Shown: positions 9,201 to 16,935 of the stretch, piece by piece
Numbering within the stretch: the first letter of the stretch is position 1
How the letters are laid out: each line of letters opens with the position of its first letter
Assembly: GCA_019677205.1 (NCBI GenBank)
Contig: JAAMXY010004261.1
Coordinates: forward strand, 1 to 31,316
Direction of reading: 5' to 3'
Length of the DNA: 31,316 nucleotides
Origin: Pinguiococcus pyrenoidosus
Lineage: Eukaryota > Sar > Pinguiophyceae > Pinguiochrysidales > Pinguiochrysidaceae
Notes under the pieces: generated by a model
Seen by the model: only the letters and a program-made list of their open reading frames with translations
Told to the model about the DNA's origin: nothing
The model's database searches: none
Translations under genes and position numbers: made by a program

Positions 9201-9223
9201 AAAAAAGGAAAATCGTAAAATCG

Positions 9224-10582
9224 ATGCCAGGCGGAAGAGTGGTGGAGGAATGTTCGCAAGAGACGTCGACGCCAAAGCCGACTCCGACGCCAAAGCCGAC
9301 GCCGACGCCGACGCCAGGTGCTGAGTCCCCGGTGCCTCCTCCCGTGCCTCGCGTGCCTCCCGTGCCTCCCATGCAACGGAACCCGTCGTCGCTGCTGATC
9401 GAAGAAGGCGAGAAGGAGCTGTGGCTGCTGGAGCCTTCGGAAGTGCGCGTGGCCGCCAAGGTGGGGCAGGGCGCCTGCGCTCTTGTGTATCAGGGCGAAT
9501 GGAGAAGTACCCCAGTGGCCGTGAAGCAGTGGAGCAAAAGCAGCAGCGGGAATGAGAGGGACGCCATTCTGTCCGAGATCGATATGCTGCGCACGCTGCG
9601 CCATCCCAACATCGTGATGTTCATGGGCGCCGCCATCACCACTTCCGACCTCTTCATTTTGCTGGAGTGGATGCCGGGGGGAAGTCTCCAGGACCTGCTC
9701 TTCCAACACCGCCATCGCGCCCTGGCGCTCAAGGCCAGTCTGCAGATCTCCGAAGACGTGCTGCGCGGCCTGGGCTTCCTACACCAGTGCAAACCGCCCA
9801 TCATCCACCAGGACCTCAAGCCGGCCAACATCCTGCTGAGCGCCCGTGGAGACGCCAAGATCGCCGACTTCGGCCTCAGCACCTTCACCGCCACGCCGTC
9901 ACCCAGTGGGCGCCGCAGCTTCTCGGGCAAGTTGCAGGCCGGGCTGGGCACCTTTCGCTACATGGCGCCAGAGGTGTACCGGAAGCAGCCCAGCACGGCG
10001 TGGGCCGACATCTACAGCTTCGGCCTCATCCTGCACTACATGGGCACCGGCATGCATCCCTTCCACAAGCTCAGTATCAAGGAGTGGGAACAGACCATCC
10101 TGAGCTACGACGGCCAGTATCCATCTCATCCCAGCCTCGCGCGGGTGCTGCGGCCCATCGTGAGAGACTGCTGTCGCCTTCAGCCAGAGCAGAGGCCGCA
10201 AGCCAGCGATGTCCTCGCGCTGATACAAGAGGCCCGCGAGCAGACGCCGGACTGGTCCTTGTCGACGCTGCTCTGCTGCAGCGGCGTGGGCACTCTGGCC
10301 ATTTTGGATAGGCGCGAGCCACACGTTGCAGACGCGACGCACTTCAAGGAATCCCGCCTGCTCTCTGAGCTCGGCAACAGCACGCCACAGGAGCCGCAGC
10401 CGGAGAGCCTCAACGAGCTGGCCGAAAGAGAAGACACTTTCCAGCTGTCGGAGATTTCGGAAGCGGATGCGATGGATCGCGAAGACGCAATCGCTGTCGA
10501 CCGACTGGTCGATATCGATGCTCCGGACGCCGATCGAGAGCAGGAGAAGCTCATAGCAGAGCAGTCTTTGCGCAGATCATGA
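9224..10582 (+). CDS. TKL-like Ser/Thr protein kinase, non-RD (HQD catalytic loop)
   Basis: This is a 452-residue kinase resembling the TKL (Raf/MLK/CTR1-like) group. Residues 16-50 are a TPKPTPTP and Pro/Val repeat, probably disordered. The kinase domain spans about 76-345: glycine loop GQGACALVYQG (81-91), VAVK with Lys101, an alphaC helix with Glu near 118, gatekeeper and hinge FILLEWMPGGS, catalytic loop HQDLKPANILL (195-205) with Asp197, DFG at 215-217, MAPE at 247-250 and DIYSFG at 262-267. All catalytic residues are present, so activity is expected. The usual HRD Arg is Gln, making it a non-RD kinase that may not need activation-loop phosphorylation. The C-terminal 100 residues are acidic (DAMDREDAIAVDRLVDID) and unassigned. 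Single exon. The start could be Met50 at 9371. Confidence 0.92.
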   Translation: MPGGRVVEECSQETSTPKPTPTPKPTPTPTPGAESPVPPPVPRVPPVPPMQRNPSSLLIEEGEKELWLLEPSEVRVAAKVGQGACALVYQGEWRSTPVAVKQWSKSSSGNERDAILSEIDMLRTLRHPNIVMFMGAAITTSDLFILLEWMPGGSLQDLLFQHRHRALALKASLQISEDVLRGLGFLHQCKPPIIHQDLKPANILLSARGDAKIADFGLSTFTATPSPSGRRSFSGKLQAGLGTFRYMAPEVYRKQPSTAWADIYSFGLILHYMGTGMHPFHKLSIKEWEQTILSYDGQYPSHPSLARVLRPIVRDCCRLQPEQRPQASDVLALIQEAREQTPDWSLSTLLCCSGVGTLAILDRREPHVADATHFKESRLLSELGNSTPQEPQPESLNELAEREDTFQLSEISEADAMDREDAIAVDRLVDIDAPDADREQEKLIAEQSLRRS

Positions 10583-10872
10583 AGGTATGCGCGAAGCATT
10601 ATTCTAGAATCAGCACCGATGTCGCTCGTCGGTTACTTGGTAGGGTAGGAAGGCCCCCTTTCTTGGACCTTCGGCGTTCCCGATCCGCCAGTTCACCCAT
10701 GAAGAGGGAGACGAGGACCAAGAGCGAAAAGCTCCGCGGCGCCGTCAGGACATAGAAGATGGATACTACTACAATTACTGTGTACACAATAAATACAGCT
10801 GTTTTGGCTTCTTGATGGATCATGCGGCACTTCTTGATGATCCCTACGGCAGAAGGGTGATGCTGGTGCGGC
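10583..10872. other. Convergent 3' region, kinase / E(z)
   Basis: About 290 bp separate the two facing stop codons. On the plus strand an AATAAA lies at 10788-10793. Confidence 0.4.
10788..10793 (+). terminator. Possible polyadenylation signal for the kinase gene
   Basis: AATAAA occurs 206 nt after the kinase stop. It is only a consensus match, and polyadenylation signals of this lineage are not known from this sequence. Confidence 0.3.
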
Positions 10873-13788
10873 TCAGGACAGGAACTCGAACTCGCTAGCC
10901 TCCAGCATTCGTGTCTCTCCACCTGAAAAAGTGACTTCGCGCCACTTGCCGGTCCTTCTCTGGATGGTGCCTATCGACCCCGAATCTATCTGTCTTATCG
11001 TGCGACCGAGCTCGTCGAAAGACACCCCGATGTTCCGCCGCGTCTCCTTCTCAGCTTCCTCGGCAGACGGACGCTCCTCCTCGTCGTCCTGCTCCTCCTC
11101 CTCCGCCGCCGCCGCGGGTCTACGTGCAGAAGCTACGCTCATTGGAGTTGATGGCGGAGCGGCGGCAGGGCTCGGATGAGAACCACCTGAGGAGCGCGAG
11201 AAGACACCTCGAGGTCGCGGAGGAGTCGCCGGGTCCCAAGCGGATCTGGCCGCAGGACGCCTGCTCGCTCCTCTTCGGTCTGCTTCGATTAATGCAGTGA
11301 TATCTTCAACCTCATCGCTCCCTTCGTCTTCTTCAGCATCCCCCGAAAGCTCGATGAACTCCCTCGTCTCGATCCTCCTCCGCTTCGCATCGGGCTTTTC
11401 GGCCACGTCGCTGCGGGCGGCTGGCGCCTCAGAAGCGGGCCGAACTGCTTCTCTGCTCGACGCCGTTGCTTCAGCGGCTGGCGCTTCCGAATCGGACGGG
11501 GGTAGTCCTCTGCTGGACGCCGTCTCTTGCGCCGACGCCCTCCGAATCCACGAATCAGTGTTCCAGCAGGCGGCCGCAGACGGCGCAGACGGCGCAGACG
11601 AAGCGTGAGATCGGCTGCCCCGAGGCAATCCCCTCGTGGGAGGTAGGCCTGACGAATTGGAGGCGTCTCCACCTCTCGCGTAGACGTCCTTGAGCGATTT
11701 GGAGACCTGGCTTGCCATGCGGCTGTCGCGCATCCAATCGACCTTGACTCCCCGCTTGCGCAGCTTGTTGCTCGAGTCACGGGCGTCGGTCTCGTAGCGA
11801 TAGTCGAAGAAGAGCTCCGTCTGGGCGGGGATGTCGTGCGATGCATACATGCCAACTCGATGGGACCCCTTCGTCACCAGCATGCGCATGTGACAATTGG
11901 GACGCTCAGAGTGATTCACGAAGCGCAGCTTGTTGCCCTTCAGGGCCGCGTCCAGGACGGTCTCACTGTCGAGGTTGAAGAGGTAGCTTCGATTCTGCTT
12001 GTCGTAGATGCGACCCCGCCTCTCGGCTTCGTCCTGGCTGATTTCCTCGCCCCGGTACTCCCCAATGAAGTCGCCTTTTCGGATGTCCTTCTTGCAGAAG
12101 AGGCCCCAACCGGCTCCGGGCACGCTGGACGCGCCGAGCAGCAGGTGCTTTTGTCGCTGCAGACTGAGCGCGTCGTTCTGACACGAGTGTGGGCCGCAAG
12201 AGCCCGCGCCGCAGCTTCCACCACACACGTCGGGGTCACACTCGTAGCCCGCAGCGAAGCAAGGGCACGCGCGTGTGTTACAGTTTGACGTGCAGACGCA
12301 ACCGGAGAACCTGTTGCCACACTCCGGTGGGCAGCCGCACAACACGGAGCAAAAGTTTCCCACGCTGCGGCAGGAGCAATCGCCCCCACAGCCGCCTATG
12401 CCGCAGGCGCACGGACAGAAGGCGGACGCGACTTCGAGCCTCTTCCGGGCCTGCTGCTTCACCTTCGGCGCAAATAGCGTCGGTCGCGCCGGCGGCAGTG
12501 TCGCGGGCGGTGCGCTTCCCGGAATTCGGATGAGCTGCGAAGCCAGCGAGCGGTTGTTCTCGCACACGAGCAAGGCCCGCTCGACAAGGACCTCGTGTGA
12601 AGCACGCCCCAACAGCCGTTGCTTCGAGGGGGACGATGCAGACTTCGGGGAAGGCCGCTCCAGCAGCTTGCGACTGCGTCGCGGCGGCGGACTCCTCTGG
12701 TTTGCCGTGATCGGCACGTTCTCCTCCCCGACATCGCTCTGGACTTCCTCGGCCTGACTGACGTCCTGAGCTCTTCGGTGGAGCGCCACCTCGGTCTGGA
12801 GGTCGATAGAGGCAGCGGACTGCAGAGGGCTGTGAAGCTGGCAGTCGTACAGGAAGCAGCGCCGGCACAAGAGCAGGCGGAAGGACTCGTTGAGAGCTTC
12901 GTAGCCGGCATAGCTTCCCGTTTCCGGCGACGACGCCGGTCCACTCCGCGCTCGGAGGCTTCCGCTGCCAACAAGAGGCGTAGCCCGCGACTTTTTGCTC
13001 GGGCTTCGCGCCATCGCCTTCGAGGGCGTGCTCGGGCAGCTTAGGCTGTCCCGCTGTCCCAGTTCCTTTGCGATCTTCACATCCTCCAGGAAGTCATCGG
13101 CCTTGGCCTGGCTGATGTGCAGCATGGCCAGCAAGCGGAGCTTTAGGTCGTCGCCGCCGGGTCGTGCTCCAGGATCGGCCCTGCGCTTGTCCATCCAGGC
13201 CGCCGCGACCGCCACGGCTTCGCTCCACTTGGCATCTTCCAGCCACAAGGGCCCGTTGTCCAGCTCCTTTTGGCGCGCAGCGATCTCATACACCTCTGAC
13301 ACCACATCCTCCTTGTCATCGTCCCCGAAATACGGCACGAACTGCAACTCCACCGTGTTCTCGCAGCGGTAATTCTTCCGCATGGAGATCCACGCGGTGT
13401 TGTGCGCCAGCGGCGCCACCCTTGGGAGAAAGTGAGCGCTCACGCACAAGCGCTTGGTGTCACCATTGGCCCGAGAGGCGTATCGAAGCAGTACACCCTG
13501 CTTGCCGAGGCCGTCGGCGTCGCTTTGCTCCCCGCCGGACGGCTTGTAGTACGATACGTACTGGCGCAGGCTCGGTTGGAGGCGCAGCCACTTCGGTTCG
13601 ACCTCTCGTTCGTGCCTCTCGATGCTTGTGAACTCACATGGACGCTGTAGACGTCGCTTCCTGGCCAATCGGTGGCACTTCAGAGCGTAGTTGGCGTTCT
13701 CTAGCAACAGCCGGTCGACGCTCAGCTGATGAGCCCGTCGATGCGCCACACGCGACTTTCGCAGCTCGTCGATGTCATCCAAGTCCAT
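10873..13788 (-). CDS. Enhancer of zeste-type histone H3K27 methyltransferase (PRC2 catalytic subunit) with long C-terminal tail
   Basis: E(z) is the SET-domain subunit of Polycomb repressive complex 2. The 971-residue single-exon product has, in order: an N-terminal region with a DELRKSRVAHRR helix; an MCSS-type motif FRLLLCRRCFLYDCQLH (303-319), characteristic of E(z); a CXC pre-SET domain with about 18 Cys (458-536, CPCACGIGGCGGDCSC onward); and a SET domain (548-666) with GAGWGLF, FIGEYRGEEISQDEAERRG, FVNHSERPNC and ELFFDYRYE. The Tyr of GEYRGE and the second Tyr of FFDYRY match EZH2 active-site residues, so catalysis is expected. The human Ala before NHS is Val624 here. Animal and plant E(z) proteins end just after SET. 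This one continues for about 305 residues, disordered and Ser/Ala-rich, with a conserved-looking end (about 917-971). SUV39-type SET proteins are excluded by the CXC and MCSS motifs. Confidence 0.93.
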   Translation of the reverse strand: MDLDDIDELRKSRVAHRRAHQLSVDRLLLENANYALKCHRLARKRRLQRPCEFTSIERHEREVEPKWLRLQPSLRQYVSYYKPSGGEQSDADGLGKQGVLLRYASRANGDTKRLCVSAHFLPRVAPLAHNTAWISMRKNYRCENTVELQFVPYFGDDDKEDVVSEVYEIAARQKELDNGPLWLEDAKWSEAVAVAAAWMDKRRADPGARPGGDDLKLRLLAMLHISQAKADDFLEDVKIAKELGQRDSLSCPSTPSKAMARSPSKKSRATPLVGSGSLRARSGPASSPETGSYAGYEALNESFRLLLCRRCFLYDCQLHSPLQSAASIDLQTEVALHRRAQDVSQAEEVQSDVGEENVPITANQRSPPPRRSRKLLERPSPKSASSPSKQRLLGRASHEVLVERALLVCENNRSLASQLIRIPGSAPPATLPPARPTLFAPKVKQQARKRLEVASAFCPCACGIGGCGGDCSCRSVGNFCSVLCGCPPECGNRFSGCVCTSNCNTRACPCFAAGYECDPDVCGGSCGAGSCGPHSCQNDALSLQRQKHLLLGASSVPGAGWGLFCKKDIRKGDFIGEYRGEEISQDEAERRGRIYDKQNRSYLFNLDSETVLDAALKGNKLRFVNHSERPNCHMRMLVTKGSHRVGMYASHDIPAQTELFFDYRYETDARDSSNKLRKRGVKVDWMRDSRMASQVSKSLKDVYARGGDASNSSGLPPTRGLPRGSRSHASSAPSAPSAAACWNTDSWIRRASAQETASSRGLPPSDSEAPAAEATASSREAVRPASEAPAARSDVAEKPDAKRRRIETREFIELSGDAEEDEGSDEVEDITALIEADRRGASRRPAARSAWDPATPPRPRGVFSRSSGGSHPSPAAAPPSTPMSVASARRPAAAAEEEEQDDEEERPSAEEAEKETRRNIGVSFDELGRTIRQIDSGSIGTIQRRTGKWREVTFSGGETRMLEASEFEFLS

Positions 13789-14322
13789 CCCGAGCCGCCG
13801 CCGCCGAGAGCCTTCACACCTTCTCGCAGCGACGCCCGAGAGCTAAGCGCTCCCCTCCAAAGCCCAGATGCTGAGCATCCGACGCGTCCGGGTTTTGGCG
13901 CCAAAAAGCAGAGCGCCGGGATTCCTCCACCAATCACCAGTAGGTAGGACGCAGTTTGGCCAATTATGTGCAAGGATCGGACTGCGGTACTTTCAGAATC
14001 TGGACCCAATGCGGAAGTCATAGAACACACTTGATGTGGGAGTACATATTCTACTTACTTTGATCCTTCAAGTTGAACGGAAAAACGCGCGAAAACTGTG
14101 CTGTTTACTTTCTTGTGCGCACCAAGAGCTAAGACGCCTTTATACAGCAAGCAGCTTCGAGAGATACGCCATCAGTACCACGCGACGCTATGATGAGATA
14201 GGGTACGCAAATCGATGTTGCTGGGAAAGCGAGACGTGCTCGTCGTGTCCAAAGATATCGTGAGCGAAACGCGAGACATCCAAGGACTTCTGAAGGATTC
14301 TTTGCCGAGGAGCAAGTGAGAG
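13789..14322. promoter_or_regulatory. Divergent intergenic region, E(z) / coiled-coil gene
   Basis: 534 bp between two opposite starts. I see no repeat, RNA gene or convincing open frame. A short upstream exon of the plus-strand gene cannot be excluded. Confidence 0.4.
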
Positions 14323-16767
14323 ATGATGCGCGCCGCGCTGTCCAATCGAGATGATAGTGCCAAGAGCACGCAGTGTCCAACAAGTGCGGTGGAAACGCCG
14401 GAGAAGCGCACTACCCTGGAATTCGCGCCGCCAACACCGATCCTGAAGGCGAAGCGTGGCTTCACAGCAGCGATGGGTGAGACGCATGGATCTCCGAAGC
14501 GACCGAGAGGCCAGCTCGCAACGCAGCGCCCAGGTTGCGTCCGGATTGATCTCCGCTCGACAGAGGCTGCGCAAACTTCGAGTCCTGGCGCTTTGCGCAC
14601 TGAAAGCGTTCAACCGAAGTTCAACGGAATTCGGCTTGGAGAGGATCTATTTCCGCAGCGCTCCAGCGAATTCAAGTCAAGGTGCGCCCCAGTCGACCAT
14701 GGCAGTACAGCTCTGCTTGAAAACCCGAGAGAGGCGCCACATGAGCAGAGCGAGAGAACGGCGACGCCAAACAGAGATGCTTTGAAGACAGAAGCGCGAA
14801 AGCAAATGGTGAATGCAATGCAGCAGGCATCCTTGCAGCTTAGTGCGCATTCGCAAGACGTGAATGCAGCTCACCGCCAGCCACCAAGACACCCAGGCTC
14901 CCTAGAGAGACACGCGGAGCCATCGGAGAAAGTTCGAAAGCAGGAGATGCATTGGAAACCTTTGTCGCCAAGCAACGTTCCTGACGGGCAGATTCTGGCC
15001 ACCCGTGAGAGAAGAGAAAGCGAGATGCATCGAGCGAAATCAGATGACCTCCAAGCCGATGCACTGAGAGGAAGTGCAGAGCAGAGAAGCGCTGCTCTTG
15101 AGGTCACGTACCGCGCATCGGCAACGGACGAAAGTGCGGCGCGCTACGACAAGCAGATCGTTGCAATGGCGAAGATCGACCACAGCCCGGTGCGCAGCAA
15201 TTCTGCCAGTGCGCTGCAGAAGCCACCCCAGGTGGGCGTAGATCTGCGTCCACACGCAGCTGGGTCGAACATTGCAACGAAGCTGGCCATCGCGGAGCCG
15301 ACGTTGGCCCCCGCTTCTGAGCGCGCAAACCCTGACCGTGCCAAGAGCAGCCCGTCTGTCCAGCTTCTTCAGCAGCTCAGGAAGAAGCCTGGCAGAGATA
15401 CTGAGCACAACCAACTGGACGAATGCGCTCCAGAAGAGAGTGGGCAGGAAATGGTCCACTCCAACCACCTAAATTGCACATTGGAAGGAATCGAGAGCGA
15501 GCGCCAAGGGAAAGCAACTGCCAGGTGCGCACAGCATGCGTTGATGAGTAAACCATCGACTGCTCTGCCTCGTGGAGAGACCTCCTTTGAAGAAGGTGGC
15601 GACGAGCCTGATTCCAGATGTGCAGAGCGTGAAGGAAAAGCGGCTGACCAGGCCGACGGCAAAGCACCGATGGTTTTGCCTGAAGCAACGCAAGAGAGAA
15701 ACGATCGTTTCGGCAATCGTCACGACAACGACGCAACCCAAAATCGCCCAGCCCTAGACATGGAAGGTCGAGACGGAAATCCCGCCAGCGCGTTCGAAGT
15801 GCTGGTGAGGATGGAATCCTCCGTGCAGACCGGAAATGCCATGCTCGACGGTGACACCAAAGCTGAAGAGATCGCAGTCCTTGGCGAAGCTGAAGTAGAG
15901 GAGCCAGTTTCCGCAGGTCCAGCACAGAGCCTCGGAGCAACGGTGAGCAATATGGAGACCTCAGATTCGGTGAAGCTGCCCGAAGGCGACGTGCAGGGCA
16001 TCGAGGAGGCGCAGCTTGGGGAAGTGGAGACCACGCACACCGCGGAAACCGCTGAAAGCGCGGAAACCTCGGTTGCTAGCGCCCCACCTCAGCCCAGAGA
16101 GAGCAACAGTCTGGAGATCCAGAAACTGCTTCGCGCGGTGGACCGATTGCAGAGCGTGATGACCCGCAGTGGCGAGGATGGTCCGTCGTCTAGAGCTGTT
16201 GCTTCGCAGCGCGACCTTTCCGAAATGGAAGCCCAAGCGAAAAGCATCTGCTCCGAGGTTGAGGGAAGCATCCAAGAGAAGCAGAAAGCGCTCATGCAGT
16301 TTGTCGAGACTGCCAAGGAGAATGTGACGGAGTCGTTGCGGCAGAAGTGCCGGCGTGAACGACGCTCAGTTGATGACATTCTCGGCGACGAGTTTCGCGA
16401 GAACATTGCCGTCCAGGCCATTGCCACGCTGATGAAGGAGAAGCAGGAGGAAGAGCTTCGCGAAATCCAGCAGACCTTGCAGGACGAGCTCGCTGCGCAC
16501 AAAGCAAACATTGAGCAGGAGCTCCGCCGGGAATTGGAGATGGCGAACGCCTTAGAGCTTCAGGACGTAGAGACTCTCCGCGAAGAGCTCATGAAGCTGC
16601 AGAGTGCGAGCCTGCCGAGGAGTGAGGGACACGGAAGCAGAGGTCGCCAGCAGGCGCACACCGTCAGCCCGGAAGCTACCGCGGCCTCGCAGTATCATAC
16701 CCCCACGCAGCCGGCTCAACCAGCAGGTGTGCGGCGCGGAAGGTTCCGACCACCAAGCAGGGTCTAG
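14323..16767 (+). CDS. Orphan disordered / coiled-coil protein
   Basis: I do not recognise this 814-residue, single-exon protein. The first 590 residues are polar and low in hydrophobics, with short motifs such as EFAPPTPILKAKRGF near the N-terminus and many Glu/Lys/Arg/Ser, so mostly disordered. From about 598 (EIQKLLRAVDRLQSVM) the sequence becomes heptad-like. A coiled coil is strongest at about 628-763: SEMEAQAKSICSEVEGSI, then KEKQEEELREIQQTLQDEL and RRELEMANALELQDVETL. The tail is Gln/Pro/Arg-rich and ends RRGRFRPPSRV. A cytoskeletal, centrosomal or chromosome-scaffold role would fit the architecture, but nothing in the sequence decides. The start uses the first of two adjacent ATGs. 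Confidence 0.82.
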   Translation: MMRAALSNRDDSAKSTQCPTSAVETPEKRTTLEFAPPTPILKAKRGFTAAMGETHGSPKRPRGQLATQRPGCVRIDLRSTEAAQTSSPGALRTESVQPKFNGIRLGEDLFPQRSSEFKSRCAPVDHGSTALLENPREAPHEQSERTATPNRDALKTEARKQMVNAMQQASLQLSAHSQDVNAAHRQPPRHPGSLERHAEPSEKVRKQEMHWKPLSPSNVPDGQILATRERRESEMHRAKSDDLQADALRGSAEQRSAALEVTYRASATDESAARYDKQIVAMAKIDHSPVRSNSASALQKPPQVGVDLRPHAAGSNIATKLAIAEPTLAPASERANPDRAKSSPSVQLLQQLRKKPGRDTEHNQLDECAPEESGQEMVHSNHLNCTLEGIESERQGKATARCAQHALMSKPSTALPRGETSFEEGGDEPDSRCAEREGKAADQADGKAPMVLPEATQERNDRFGNRHDNDATQNRPALDMEGRDGNPASAFEVLVRMESSVQTGNAMLDGDTKAEEIAVLGEAEVEEPVSAGPAQSLGATVSNMETSDSVKLPEGDVQGIEEAQLGEVETTHTAETAESAETSVASAPPQPRESNSLEIQKLLRAVDRLQSVMTRSGEDGPSSRAVASQRDLSEMEAQAKSICSEVEGSIQEKQKALMQFVETAKENVTESLRQKCRRERRSVDDILGDEFRENIAVQAIATLMKEKQEEELREIQQTLQDELAAHKANIEQELRRELEMANALELQDVETLREELMKLQSASLPRSEGHGSRGRQQAHTVSPEATAASQYHTPTQPAQPAGVRRGRFRPPSRV

Positions 16768-16935
16768 ACGGCTTGCGCGGAAACGTGGGAGAGGCCCGGA
16801 AAAGCCAGCGCCTTTGCGCGAATGTCGAGAATCTCTGCATGAGGATCGCGGAAATCAGCGGTGTGAGGTGTCATGGGAGATGAGATACTTTTCTACCTCG
16901 GCATCAGCATGGTTTCAATTCAATTGACTTCGTCA
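16768..16935. other. Short convergent 3' region
   Basis: 168 bp between the stop of the coiled-coil gene and the stop of ArgRS. The two 3' UTRs are likely to overlap. Confidence 0.5.

Larger units (their letters stand above)
8284..9223. promoter_or_regulatory. Divergent intergenic region, METTL5 / kinase
   Basis: About 940 bp without a supported gene. It contains an A-rich stretch with repeated AAAAAAGC units (about 8445-8490), a TATATACT-containing patch near 8570 and, just before the kinase ATG, TATAAAA at 9194-9200. Short open frames on both strands show no recognisable protein. Confidence 0.4.

Noticed and set aside
10583-10922. 107-codon minus frame with a hydrophobic stretch (FIVYTVIVVVSIFYVL)
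   Set aside because: It spans the kinase/E(z) convergent gap and overlaps the E(z) end. The hydrophobic stretch comes from AT-rich 3' flanking sequence, and nothing else supports a gene.
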